Assembly: GCA_029891385.1 (NCBI GenBank)
Contig: CM057234.1
Coordinates: forward strand, 20,012,350 to 20,076,349
Direction of reading: 5' to 3'
Length of the DNA stretch: 64,000 nt
DNA from: Erythroxylum novogranatense
Lineage: Eukaryota > Streptophyta > Magnoliopsida > Malpighiales > Erythroxylaceae
Positions 22,642 through 34,209 of the stretch are shown in pieces. Under the pieces are notes generated by a model. It had not been told where the DNA came from. It did no database searches and saw nothing but the letters and a program-made list of their open reading frames with translations. Within the stretch, counting starts at the first letter, position 1. Every line of letters begins with the position of its first letter. Made by a program: the position numbers and the translations under genes.

Positions 22642-23729
22642 AGGATGAAGTTTGGATTTGCAGGAAAATTTCAGATTTTACAAACATCATAACTTTTGCT
22701 CCCGAAGTCTAAAATTCGTAAATTTGGTATCAATAAAAAGGTAAAAGGGAGCCCTACAACTTCATAGAAGGATTTAAAAACTACTTTAGTCATTAAGAGG
22801 GTCAAAACTTGCTTTAAAGTTTCAGCCCAAAACTCAATTTTCCTACACAATGTCAAAAGTTTGAAAATTCTTATCTTTTAGCATACAAGTCTAAAAATAA
22901 CAAATTTTACCTCATTGGAAAGATAAAAAGATTATCTACAAGTTTCATGAAGGGTGTAAAAATCGAAACAATCATTTAGAAGGGTAAAAACACAGCCAAA
23001 GGTTCAGCCTAAAAACTAGCTAATGAAACAGTAAATTTACCAAAATGAACAGTAACTGTCAACTTCCAAACCTCATATCTTTTTATTCTTAGCTCCAATA
23101 ATTGCACATGATACCTCATTGGAAAGGGAAAAAGATAATCTACATGTTCTATGAAGGATGGAAAAACCAAAACAAGCTCTAAAGGGGGTGAAAAACCCTC
23201 CCAAAGGTTCTGTCCAAAATTACCAAATGAACAGTAACTGAACTAGGTCTAATCCCCATAACTTTTTACTCCTAACTCGAAATAAGGCATGGAATACCTC
23301 AATAGAAAGAAGATAGGATTATCTACAAGTTTCATGAAGAAAGCAAAAACCAGATCAGCCTCTAAGAGGGTGAAAGGGCCTTCTAAAGGTGCTGCACAAC
23401 TTCAGCCCTCATCAACAGTAGCTGAAACCTTTCAGCTCTCATAACTTTTTCATCTTAAGCTCAAATGTGACAAACTTTATGTCATTGGAAAGATCTAAAC
23501 ATATTCTACATTCTTCAAGAATACATCTCATTTAAATTCAAACTCTAATAAGGTCAAAACATCAATTGAAGGTTCTGCCCATTTTTAAGAAAAATGGACA
23601 ACACCTCCCCTAAAAGTGTAACTAGCCAATTCTTCAATCCAACTCAACAACCTGCATAAAAATTCATTCTTCCAATCTTCCACAACTCAATCCAATCTAG
23701 ATATATATATTTCCTCAAATGGCAGCAAC

Positions 23730-23734
23730 CACAC
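23730..23734. repeat. TSD of element D, left copy (CACAC)
   Basis: CACAC precedes TGTAACGCC at 23735 and is repeated at 25708-25712 after GGTGTTACA; the uninterrupted LTR of C has a single CACAC at the matching point near 16503. Confidence 0.92.
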
Positions 23735-24105
23735 TGTAACGCCCCAAATTAGGGGTTAGCATATTAAGCAAATTTAGTCCGATTTATGTTATGTCTCTTT
23801 GACATTTTGGCATGCATTCATGGCATTTTCCGGGTACATTGGTTTAATGACACTTCGAATTGATTCGGACTGTATTAAGATAATTTTAGTAATTTTTGTA
23901 TACTTCAAACATTTTTAGAAATTAATGGAGGATTAGTTTTGAGTTGCCAATTTATTTTGCGAGTCATTATTTTCTGACGGAATTTTGGTGAATTTTTGGA
24001 AGTTGTTTGGAACGTCTGGGTATTTATTTTGATAGAAGAATTCATAAGTGTGTTTTTGGGTAATTAACTATTCATCCAATAGTACTGATTGAATACGTGG
24101 AAGAA

Positions 24106-24113
24106 TATATAAG
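24106..24113 (+). promoter_or_regulatory. TATA box of LTR D
   Basis: TATATAAG, with a CCAAT word 26 bases upstream (24076-24080), in the first fifth of the LTR. Confidence 0.5.
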
Positions 24114-24482
24114 GGTTGATTAATTATGTTGAGATGTAGGCGATGGCGTTCATCGGTGTTGTTCCGCCGCTCTATCAGTCTGATTTCGATCTGCTTTTCT
24201 GCTGCAGATCACGAGGTTAGTCCTTTTGATAATGAATCTATGGTCTGTTCCTGTCTTTTATAAAGATAGTCGGATGAGATCTGATATTGGTAAAAGAAAT
24301 TTTTAGATCTATAATATTTGACGATTTGGATGATTCTGATAGGTTAGATTTGTTAAATAGGTTAGTTTTTAAGTAATGATGCTAAAAGAATTGAGAAGAA
24401 TTGAGAAGAAAAGAAAGGAAAGTGAAAAAAAAGAAGAAGAAATTTTCGGAAGTCGAAGAAGATGATGAACAGTGCAGCATAG

Positions 24483-24485
24483 TGA

Positions 24486-24517
<32 letters not shown>

Positions 24518-24606
24518 CGTACGTATTTTTGAACAGTATCTATACGTATTTGTGAACAGTAAGAATACGTATTTGTGAATAGTATACGTATTTTTGAACA
24601 GTAAAA
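24483..24606 (+). repeat. Short tandem repeats GTGAATA and TACGTATTTNTGAACAGTA in LTR D
   Basis: Four to five copies of GTGAATA (24484-24516) are followed by about four diverged copies of TACGTATTT(T/G)TGAACAGTA up to 24606. The word GAACAGTA also occurs in the modules of C and A. Confidence 0.65.
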
Positions 24607-25149
24607 GAATCTCAAAAATTTGCATGAACATGCATCATATTCATTTAGCATACAGTAAGTATGCACAATAATAATTTGTATCTGTATTATAGAGGAACGA
24701 CCACTGCCAGATATTGCCGGGACTTCGAGGCAATAAATAATAAGGGCGATTTAAGGTCGATGTCGGGACTTTCGGTAATGTCTTGATAAATGTCTGGTCG
24801 ATGTCGGGACTTTCAAGAATGTCAATAATTTGATAAGTAATACCGAGAATTTCGTAAGTCATTTGAGAAGTATATCGGGAATAAGTAAGAGACCCGGGAC
24901 GGTCTCACTTTGATTTGTTCTGTACTGAATTATGTACTGGTCCGGACAATGAATGTCCGAGTGCTCATATGTCTTTGTCTTGATTGTATCTTATTAGGAT
25001 AATGAGCGTCCGAGGCGATTGTTGCATGATTATTTTATTGGAAGTGCTAATTTATTGCACATGAAATGTCCGGAATGATTTGTTTCGTCCGAAGTTGTGG
25101 GTAAATAGGCATGCTAGAGGGTCTCTGTGTTGCTCGTGGACACATTTAT

Positions 25150-25270
25150 GTCGAGACTTCGGTCTCTCCTGAGACACTTCGGTGTCGAGACTTCGGTCTC
25201 TCCTGAGACACTTCGGTGTCGAGAATTCGGTCTCTCTTGAGACACTTCGGTGTCAAGACTTTGGTCTCTC
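25150..25270 (+). repeat. 34-bp tandem repeat with paired TTCG hairpins in LTR D
   Basis: Three and a half copies with a 34-bp period. Each unit holds two perfect 5-bp-stem hairpins with the same loop: GAGAC-TTCG-GTCTC (25153-25166, 25187-25200) and GACAC-TTCG-GTGTC (25173-25186, 25207-25220, 25241-25254). The third and fourth copies of the first hairpin have one or two changes (GAGAATTCGGTCTC, AAGACTTTGGTCTC). As RNA the loops are C(UUCG)G. Confidence 0.85.
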
Positions 25271-25707
25271 CTGTATAAGTCCCGTTACCCACTTCTATTC
25301 ATGGACTTCTGATTTGTTTTGATCTGTTCTGAAGTGCATTTTGCCTGATTATTAATCTCTGAATGCATGCTGCTATGGTTATTGGGAAAAGAAATCGGTT
25401 AATTTAGATAAATGATTACTCACTAAGCTATAAGCTTAGCACGGTGGATTTGCCCCGTGTAGGTACAGAGCAAAGAGATTAAGGACTGGGACAAGTCAAC
25501 AGAGTTTTTGTGTCACTCGAATATGTATCTTGTTTGGTTTATTTGGGCCTGTACATATTCTTTGGATTTGTTTCTGGAAAGTCTGAGATGTATTATATGT
25601 GTGTTAAACTTAGATTTTAAAACAATGCATATGTGTAATGTTTGATTTTGTTTGTTCTGTCTTGGGTGGCATCCATGTATCCTCCCAGGGGGTATTTGGG
25701 TGTTACA

Positions 25708-25712
25708 CACAC
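25708..25712. repeat. TSD of element D, right copy (CACAC)
   Basis: Matches 23730-23734. Confidence 0.92.
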
Positions 25713-27608
25713 TCTTAGGCATCTATTTGTTTCCAAAACATAAATTAATCCAACTTTACTCTTTCTTTTGTCAAGCTTAACCATACAACCATACATTCTT
25801 GGAAAGTGTATACAAAATACATGTAAACTTCAAAAACCCTTATATTTATATCAAAACAAGTCAATACAAAACTTCAGAGGGCATCTAGCCCGATTACATC
25901 CAAAAAGGCAAAAGTGAAAGTACAAAGAACAACAATTATCCAAGATGTTAGCTAATGCTTTAAACATGACTTCAAAAGAAAAAGGCATCAGGGTATTGTC
26001 CTAATCCCGATGCGGTAACTCGGTTTCTCGCTTGACACCTGTGGAGGGGAAATGGGGTGTGAGCTCGACGGCTCAGTGGGTAACAACTTAATAATCAAGG
26101 AATAAGCAAAAATCATCATTCTTTCCTTCATTTTCAAAACAATGTCACATTAATAAAAGCATTCTTACTTTTCAAATCTTTTCACAAAATCTATCCCATG
26201 AAACAATTTAAAAACTTAACACATCACAAAACAACCAAACATTTCACAAAAGCACAAACAAAGTGGTTCGGGTGGATCCGAAACAGAACGTACTACACAT
26301 TTCGTGAAGCGGTCATGTAGTCAGGACGAATAGGAGTCCTTGAGAGGAACTCCACGGCCACTAGCGGGCAGGCGGGAGAAGCCTATGGGTAGACAGGTGC
26401 ACCTGACTCAGATGGGACCACCACAAACCCAAAGAAAGCACATAATTCACACTATTCAAAACCATTTGCCTCAATCGGCATTTTCAAAATTTACTTCCGC
26501 ATAATTGCTCAAAAAGACAGTCTTGTTTTAAAATCACAAAATCTCGTCTTTACACTTAACAAATTATTATACAAATCATTTCAACATATATTAACAATCA
26601 AAGAACATATTAACAATCAAAGAACATCTCATACAAGATAAAAACATCACAAAGGATACTTCATACATAAATTCTAAGTCATTGGAAAACAATTATTTGT
26701 ATTTGTAATAAAAACTCTAATCGGCCTATTATCTCAAGTATTAAGAAATCACCCACCTTAATTCCTTTAGCTCTAGGATTGGTCAAATTGCCTTTCTTCT
26801 TCCTCCAAAAGCCTCCCTTCACCATAATCAAGCACAAAATCCCACTTTAACATAGGATATCAAAATCTAACATTTCTAAGGAAAGGAAAACTTGAATTAA
26901 CACCTACCTAACTTAACCCATACCTTAACTAAGCTATTTAAACCCAAAACCCATCAAGAAACTTCAAGAATTTCAAAATTTCCCTTACCTATATGAAACC
27001 CACGAAATTCTCTTCTTGCTTCTCTTGGAAGATTCATCCTTCCTTTCCACTTTCTTCTTGAACAAAACTCTTAAACCCTCCTTTCTAAAGCAAAATAAAC
27101 CAAGCTCTTACTTCTCTTCTTCTTCTTCTTCTTGTCATATGGCCGAAAGTCTCCCAGCTTCTCCTTTTATTTTGTAAGTTCCGTATGCTTCTCACATAAC
27201 CTAAGGTAACTTTGCTTTTAACTTAAACTTAAGCCCTAAAAAACGTTGTAGTTTCAATAAACTATTCTTTTCCTTGTTAATTTCATCTCCTCTCCCTCTT
27301 TCATATGACTCCCTCATATTGATTTCCTTTATGCTTGTTTTAATTCTTTCCTTCCTCATTTAATGTCATGTAAAATGGGTTAAAAGCCCATTTCCTAAGC
27401 TTTAAGCCTTAAACACATAAATGATCTTCCTTTCATGCCCTTATTCCATCTTAATCTTTTTAATTTTCTAAAAACTTATAAAACTCCAATTTTAACTAAA
27501 TACCTCCATTTAAATTCTATTAATCCCAAATTAATCTAACTAAAAGGAATTATCAATCTAAACCTCAAAATAAAATAAATCATGCTTAATGCGAATCGGG
27601 GCCCAACA

Positions 27609-27613
27609 GCATA
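27609..27613. repeat. TSD of element C, right copy (GCATA)
   Basis: Matches 14867-14871. Confidence 0.9.
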
Positions 27614-29110
27614 AATGGAAAAAGAAGTATGGTCTGGCTTATAAATTAAGGGGAGAACGAAAATGGAAAGAGAAAAAAGAAATATCTTGAAAAAAAAAGA
27701 GAAATATGAAGAGAAGAAGAAAGAAAGAGAGAGAAAGAAGTGAGAGCAAGCTAGGGTTTTAATTTTCTTAGCCTTTAAGAGAGATTTTAAAGTTGTTCAA
27801 GAAGATAATAAAGAAGAGGAAGATAAGAGCTTCCATTTGAGCTAAAGATCTCTTTTTGGTGATGAATCAAGGTAAGAACTTTTTGACTCTTTTGGATTTT
27901 TTGGAAGGATTCTAACTTATGGAGTTTAGAAATTGGTTGGGTTTAAATGTTCTAGAATCAATTTTGGAGATTTTTCTTTGTGGGATTTTTAAGTGGATTT
28001 CTATTGAATCAGATTTGGTTTGTATTAGGAAACCAAGAGAATCCTACCCAAGAACAAGGGGAAAGACAAATTTGACTCAAAGTTTTGCAAGCCAACTAGG
28101 TGGGTAATATATATTTATGGTTTTTGTGTAATGGGCAATATGCCTAAATGTGTACATATGTTTAAATTGCTAAGCTATGAATAGGGTTTTGATATTATGA
28201 GTTCATATAAGGTTAGAAAAGAGATGATGAGAAATTAAGTTATGATATAAAGTAACTAAGTGTTCTTGAAGTGTAAGCTTATGAATAAGCTAGATTTATA
28301 AAAAGGGCAAAGATTGAAAGGAGAAGTTAGAACGATCATGTGCCAATAAAGTATATGAAATGTATATGAATTTTGAAATGGAAATGAGCATAAAGTGTAT
28401 ATTAGAACATATACCCGGGATTGTCATTGAGCATGTATTATACATAGCCCATTATTGCAATTGTGTAAAAATGAATGTTTTTATGTGCGCAATTATTCAT
28501 GAGTGTGCAATGTGTGTCTTGCATATATGGGTTGTGCAGGTCAAGCGTCCACATTCTAACGTTCCAGAATTGGGAAGCAAATGCTATTTTGGAGCGTACT
28601 GTGAGTAGACCTAGATGGTCTTACCTTATTGTTTGTTTTGTTTATGTTATAAACTGAGTGATTATGACTAATTATGAATGTGTCTTGATTGTTGAAATTT
28701 GGATAATGAAGGTCCGATGAAGGTGCTATATGAATGAGATATTGAAGTGTTAATTGTATGTGAATGTGATTATAAATCGTTTATTGGCACATAAATGAAA
28801 TTGTGAAATGATCCACTTTAATGTGGAATGCCAGACCATGGTCCGATGATTGTGATATTGATTTGAATATAGAAGTGCTATTGACTATCAATTGGATGAA
28901 TGATGTGTAAATATGTAATTGGTAAAAGCATATTAGTTGTAGATGAAATTGTGAAATGCTCCACTTTAATGTGGATTGTCGGACTAAGATCCGATGTTAT
29001 GAGAAAGTGATTTGAATGGGATAAGTAATTGTGAGTGATGCATTCCATTGCATGAATGCATAAAACAAAATAGTAATTCAGGACCGAGTAGCCACCGATC
29101 GAGCTATAAG
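27614..29110 (+). mobile_element. Element H, 5' LTR piece 3 (promoter and leader)
   Basis: This resumes H after element C. It has TTATAAATTAAG near 27639 as a TATA candidate, a purine-rich leader with AGGGTTTTAA, a donor CAAG/GTAAG near 27872, the putative intron 28100-28539, and a second donor GTGAGTAGACCTAG near 28590. From 28690 the phrase GGTCCGATG with flanking sequence recurs (28710, 28848, 28988, and 39020 in the next piece). It stops at the LTR of element E and continues at 38656. Confidence 0.68.
28100..28539 (+). other. Putative leader intron in LTR H
   Basis: Donor CTAG/GTGGGTAAT at 28100 and acceptor GGTTGTGCAG/GTCAAGCG at 28539 (440 bp). Both ends resemble the sites bounding 16830-17550 in C and 62236-62978 in G. 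Confidence 0.4.
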
Positions 29111-30569
29111 CGATCGTAAACTTATCGCTCAATATTAAAATTGATCCTCTAAACCGTCAAATAAAATTTATACCAAGGATTGCAATACAGATGCAACCTC
29201 GGTCGACTCTCGAGGAACCAAATGTACTAACCGATCCTAGACTAGCCTAATGTTTGAATGATGCATGCAATTAAAGCAATAAAAAGGGGGTTTTGATTTG
29301 ATTAACTAAAAATTAAACTAAGCCAAAGTAAGAACAAATGTTTTTGGGATTTTGAAAAGATAAGGCAATTGAAATTAAAAGGGACTAAAAAAACAATTAA
29401 TAAAAACTCTCCTGAAAATGTAGCTCGGGTTATCATCGCTCAAAGTAATATCGGGTTTGAAATCCACTAAGTTTCAAAGCTAAACCTTAACAAATCGTTA
29501 AGTCCAAGAATTAATTAATCAACTCGAGTAATTAAAACTTGTTAAAACCTTAGTGTATGTATAGAATGATTAATGCAATAAATCGATCAAACAATAACAC
29601 AACCAACTCAATCAAACACAACTAGGCGATTAAATTGATTAATGCAATCATCCAAGCGATATACATGAACTCCATGTATTTAAGCACAACATTCAACAAT
29701 AATCAATCCATAACATATATCAAAGTTTAACACCCTACTAAACTATAGCAAGGTTCATTCGGCCATACAATGCAATAATACCAACTCGGATTGTTGCAAA
29801 AACATGGCAGAAATCCTAAACTATGAACGATTACCCCTTGAAGCTCATGGAACTCAGACCATTGCTACATTTCCGGGAGAATGGAACCTTAGCTGACCAT
29901 GGTAGCGGATGAAATCTTCGCTGTTGAAGGATCACCTCGGTTCATGTTTCCAACGACGAACAGAACGCAGATGAGAAAGCAGTGGAAGAGATGAATGAGA
30001 CTTGCGTCGTCCGGCCGAAGCGGCGAATCTGCAAAACAAACAGAAAACGAAAACTATTAGAAGCGAAGAAAAGAAGAGAAGAAAACTCTGTGCGGCCGTC
30101 TCGTTTTTGCCCTAAATGGCAAGGTTTTATAGGGATGCGTGCGGGCCGGGTCGGAACAGTGGAACTTTTGCCAAATATAGGCCGGATTATCCGACTTTAT
30201 TGCGGCTAATGGCTTCATTATTGCAATGAACGTTGAATGGTCACTCGCATGGCGAAAAGAATTAAATACCATTAATTCGCCTCGACGAATGGAGAGTTTA
30301 GTTCGCCCCAGCGAATCTCGCGGCGTGTTGACTTGTTGAATGTTGACTCCTTTGGTCCTACAAAATACAACCTATTTGCAGTATCAATTGTCCCAATAAA
30401 AATTATGCAGAATTAATAACAAATGACAACAAACTACTGACAATATGCAAATTATAAAAGATCGATATGAGGAACCAATTTAAGCATAAAAATCATGAAT
30501 TAGGAGCCAACAAGTGCATAATTACTTAAGAAAACAGGGCCAATTTATAGTATAAATTTGGTCCAATCA
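29111..30569 (-). repeat. Element E 3' LTR (about 1459 bp)
   Basis: It runs from CGATCGTAAACTTATCGC to GGTCCAATCA on the plus strand; the other LTR starts TGATCGTCGACTTATCGC. The near end of this copy has lost the canonical terminal base. Palindrome-like words CGCCTCGACGAAT and CTCGCGGCG lie at 30274-30325. Confidence 0.88.
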
Positions 30570-30590
30570 AATTCCCCCACACTTAAACCT
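30570..30590 (-). other. Polypurine tract of element E
   Basis: Minus strand AAGTGTGGGGGAATT directly before the LTR start TGATTGGACC. Confidence 0.82.
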
Positions 30591-31955
30591 TTGTACTCCT
30601 GAACAAAGCTTATAAGAGTCAAAAAGGTACAAGAGTAAAAGAAAATTCTGCCCATGCTCAAACAACAACCAAAATTGACTCAATCCACTTTATCGTAATT
30701 CTAACGCAAAGAAATTGAAAGAGTGCTAATAAAACAAACATTGAAAGAATTTAAGCATAAGAGATTGAACAACAGAGAATCACTCAGGATATGGTGTTTA
30801 CGCTCGTCTCACTTGTATAATAGGGATATTTTTCTCTCAATCTGCTTAATACATCTCCTACCATAGGCTTGTATCAATTTTATTTCTCCACTACAAGGAT
30901 TATCATTTTGAAGATCAAGAGGTCTTTCAGGGTTGTAATGAGCGGAGGGCTAGATGAATGGATTGAAGTGAAAGAAAAATATATGAGCATGCGCATTAAA
31001 TGAGGAATTGATGTCAACAGCAAAACTAAAACACTACACTAAAATAAATTGAATACACACATTTTTTTTTCACATAAACTATCTCATTTTGAGATGCTAA
31101 TCCCTTTTTGGGATGCAACACATTATGATCCCTTTTTGGAATACACAAGACTAACACTTTTCATTTTTCAACACTTTTTTTTTATTAAAACCAAAACACA
31201 GACTACCGACATCATCTTAATATGTATGCAAATGCTCATAACAAAAAGGCTCAAGGGGCTAGCAAAGGAAAAAGTGTTTAAGGGTTGGTGTTTGGGGAAA
31301 GGCTGAAAGAAAGAACGCCTCTATCATATCCACAAAAATCTAGTCCATCAAGCTTTGAGTAAAAATTGACACAAGTTCTAGAGAAGAATGAACTAAGCAG
31401 ATGCACACACAAAAATATAGAGAAAAATTTGGCTCGAATATCCTTCCAAAAAGGTTTTTTTTTTGTCTCAATGATCAATCTCAAGTCTTAAAAACTTAAA
31501 ATGCTACCTTGTTAGCATGCTCCCATTTACTTTGTTTTGAAAACTTCAAAAGTTAAAATTTTTGCCAAAACCAATTATCGTTCGAAGAATGGAGAGCATT
31601 TTCAAAAACTCAAATATCAGTTTGAAACTTATAAGGGTTTTGCATGCAAGGGCACAAAAGAACAAGTGCAGAAAATATTTTGATTGAGTCCAAATTTATC
31701 AGTAAAAGCAACGGGCCCACAAAAGTATGCACAAATTTTAATAGGTGTACAATGCAGAATATAAAAGGGAACGACTCCCCACACTTAAACATGGCATTGT
31801 CCACAATGGTCAAGCATCGAGCACGAGGAAAGTGAAGCTACTAGAAAACAAAGAGAACGAGGATATATCATTAAGCTAAAAAAGAAATGTACAAAAAGAC
31901 AATGAAGAAAAGAAAATACAGGGAAAAGAACAACGACAAAAGAAACGAAAAGAAA
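30591..31955 (-). other. Element E 3' untranslated spacer
   Basis: No ORF with a recognisable domain and no repeat of note apart from short T tracts. It lies between the 3' ORF and the PPT, where Athila elements carry long untranslated sequence. A second purine-rich phrase on the minus strand, GTTTAAGTGTGGGGAGTCG, occurs at about 31772-31790. Confidence 0.55.
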
Positions 31956-31959
31956 CAGC

Positions 31960-33150
31960 CTAAACTATTCTCGCAGGATCATCGTGAGGCGGATCCGAGG
32001 GCGCAGCGTAAGAGCCGGGAGCAGGAGGCGGAATAGGCAGCCCGAGGTGAGTCGCAATCATGGTCAAGATCGAGCGGCTGAACTCATGATCGTGATTATC
32101 TGGCCTCGAAAGAAATGAGCAGACCTCAAGCCGAAAGACGTCTGGCGCAGCAGAGCCACCTCGAAGGAGCGGGGAATGAAGGTGGGAAGACACTGGGTAG
32201 GGATAGGAGGCGGAGAGGAAACATGAGGAAGGACGGGAGGGTGGGAGAAGGTGGGAGAAGGTGCTCGAGGGATCTGAGGCGAGGAGGAGGTGAGGAGAGG
32301 AAGGAGTTGTGGGGGCGGTGGGTCAAGGTGAGGCTTACCGAGACGGACGAGATAAAAGGGAAAGCAGTGAAAAGGTGAGATCGGCATGATGCTCCGGGAC
32401 TCGATAGGTCGGAATAGGTCGAAATAAGATGGGGAAAAGGAGTTTGAGTTTGGGGTTGGTGGCGAGGACACACCTTGGAGGGCGGAGGATATGGCGGAAG
32501 CTAAGTCCACAGGTGGCCAATCATAAGCAGATATATGTCTGAGCACGCTCCTTTGGAATGTTGGTGAGGTGGAAGTAGGTAAAATGTTGTTACATATAAA
32601 ATGTAACCATGGGCGGGCTTGTGGGAGGAGGTCGAACGCCGGATATAGCGCTGAGCCCCCCGGGGTTGAAGCCACTGAGTACCCTCAGGGCAGAGAGTAC
32701 GAATGACGGCATCCCAGGGGTATGCAGCGATCATTTCAGAATAGTAACAACGAGGGACAACAGGAAGGTGGTAGTGCTCTCGGATAATGGTAGATGTGAA
32801 AGCATTTGGGATAGAAACACCCCGGAAATTAATTCCGTAGGTGTGAGAGTGTGGTATGGGTGTAGTATTGGCGTAAAGGTAAGGTTGCCGGTGGCCGAGG
32901 GTGGGCGAGGGCGGTCAACTCTAGTTGAAAGAGTTGACCCACAAAAGGGTTAGTAGCCGGAGTAAGAGGGAATGGCTTTTCTGTGAGTATGGTCTGGCTC
33001 GCAACTTGCGTGGCTAACTGAACATACTCAGGATCTGCTAGGTGAGAGGGAAAACGGGAAGGTTGCGAGGAAGAGGAAAGGGTGTGATCGGAGGAAGAAG
33101 AGGATGGGCTGCTTTGCTCAGGTCGGTGGCTTGTTTCATTCAGGCATAAT
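31960..33150 (-). pseudogene. Element E 3' ORF with 'putative plant transposon protein' domain (frameshifted)
   Basis: The minus strand reads, across at least two frame changes, TSTIIREHYHLPVV and YYSEMIAAYPWDAVIRTLCP (about 32800-32690), then ARPWLHFICNNILPTS (about 32620-32570) and HISAYDWPPVDLASAIS. This pattern is that of the putative plant transposon protein domain found in the 3' ORF of Athila-like elements and in scattered plant genes; its role is unknown. A Ser-rich N-terminal part (33130-33000) precedes it and a Pro/Ser-rich tail follows to about 32064. The longest intact frames are 203 and 317 codons, but each covers only part of the domain. I infer it is a decayed or mis-sequenced version of the family's 3' ORF. 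Confidence 0.6.
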
Positions 33151-33219
33151 TCTGCACAAACAAGCGTTAGAATAGGCATTAAACTAAGAAAATTATCTGT
33201 AATCAAAGTCTTGACCATT

Positions 33220-33780
33220 ATTGCGACAAGCAGAACGTCACGCGGCGAGAAAAGTCCTCTTCCATTCGCTGCGCCAGCAGGTAATCGCCGCAATGAATCG
33301 GGCATCTGTGAAACCCTAAGTTCACCGCGGCGAGATATGAATGTAGCCGCGGCGAATGGCGATTCTGCGATGACGATCGCGTAACGGCGTTCTTTGTTTG
33401 CCTCAAATCTACGATTAATCAACGAAAATGGACAAGAGGAAGGAATAGGAATACTTAAGGGTGAAAACACGGTTGGAAGAAGATTGAGGAGATTGGGAGC
33501 TTCAAACGGCAGATGGCAAAGAGAGGAGCGACGGCGAGGCGCCAAGGCGGCAGCGAAATGAGGAGGAAAGGAGAAAGAAGAAGAAGAAAAAGAAGAAGAC
33601 GCGGGAGATGAAAAGACGCGAGAGGGGAAAAGACCAAAAAGGGCCTCGGACAAAAGAGATGTCCAACGGTCCAGAGGGATAGAGATGTCCTTATTCGCCG
33701 CGACGAAGTAGTCGTTAGCCGCGGCGAACAAGCAGATAAACCCTAGATTAGCCGCAGCGAACAACGATTCTCGCTGCAAC
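33220..33780 (-). repeat. CCGCGGCGA word clusters inside element E
   Basis: Two clusters (33237-33360 and 33690-33775) carry repeated variants of TTCGCCGCGGCGAA, such as CACCGCGGCGAGA, TAGCCGCGGCGAAT and TTCGCCGCGACGAAG. They resemble the cassette in LTR B rather than ordinary coding sequence, although one long frame (32829-33782) reads through them as repeated FAAA. Confidence 0.6.
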
Positions 33781-33979
33781 AAACTACCCAGAACAGATTA
33801 CATTAAGGATCCTACTCAGTTTACACAATCAGTCAATTAATCAATGCACAATTCACCCAATCTCTTCAATCTAATCATGCTTCATTAAATTAGGAAGAAC
33901 ATAGAGCTAACAAAGGGGAATCAAATTATTCAAACGGAAAGGGAAATCCTACCTACTACAGCTATTCCTACTGGATGGG

Positions 33980-33997
33980 TTTCCCCCCCCACACTTA
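33980..33997 (-). other. Internal purine tract of element E
   Basis: The minus strand reads TAAGTGTGGGGGGGGGAAA, matching the PPT at 30570-30590 in its AAGTGTGGGGG core. It is a candidate second plus-strand priming site at the end of the lost pol region, or a duplicated 3' end. Confidence 0.5.
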
Positions 33998-34209
33998 ATC
34001 AACACATTCATGCAACACAACATTTCAAGTTAAATCAAATAATGTGCACAAATATATTGAAAATGCAGGAAAAGAAACATCTGGTGCTCACGGTGGATCT
34101 TGTAGCTCGGGATGGACGTGCGGTTGATATCCAAGCTCCATGTCAACAGCTTGGGTCCTGGGCAGCTCCATGTCCATTCCCGTATCCGAATAAGCACCGC
34201 ACTATCATC

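Larger units (their letters stand above)
23735..25707 (+). mobile_element. Element D: solo LTR (1973 bp) of a gypsy-type family
   Basis: It starts TGTAACGCCCC and ends GGGTGTTACA, is flanked by perfect CACAC duplications and contains no PBS, PPT or coding sequence, so it is a solo LTR left after LTR-LTR recombination. The plus orientation is inferred from the order of parts shared with LTR A: promoter, a TATAGAGG-ACGACCACTGCC segment, hairpin repeats, then an acceptor-like TGTAG/GTACAG near 25460. It is the youngest insertion in this stack because it sits inside one LTR of C. Confidence 0.88.
14872..27608 (-). mobile_element. Element C: large non-autonomous LTR retrotransposon (LARD-like)
   Basis: Two LTRs of 3530 bp (the second after removal of nested element D) flank a 3.7-kb internal region with no usable gag-pol. 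The TSD is GCATA, the PBS on the minus strand is TGGTATCAGAGC and the PPT is AAGGGGGGAGAAA. The LTRs are nearly identical and exactly equal in length once D is excised, so the insertion is fairly recent, while the internal region is long decayed. It must therefore have moved with proteins from another element. The only coding trace is next to the PPT (18418-18510), where the minus strand resembles the end of element B's pol, pointing to a chromovirus ancestor. Confidence 0.88.
22101..27608 (-). repeat. Element C 5' LTR, interrupted by solo LTR D
   Basis: 5508 bp in place; subtracting D and one copy of its TSD (23735-25712, 1978 bp) leaves 3530 bp, exactly the length of the 3' LTR. The two copies differ at scattered single bases only. 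Confidence 0.92.

Noticed and set aside
24362..24666. Minus-strand frames of 89 and 94 codons in LTR D
   Set aside because: They are produced by the short tandem repeats and by purine tracts.
25150..25270. Tandem 34-bp repeats as a CRISPR array
   Set aside because: Units are contiguous without unique spacers, lie inside a solo LTR with a TSD, and the genome is a plant.
32829..33782. A 317-codon open frame on the minus strand as a cellular gene
   Set aside because: It lies inside element E, reads through GC-rich palindromic words as repeated FAAA, and its C-terminal part changes frame within the 3' ORF domain of the element.
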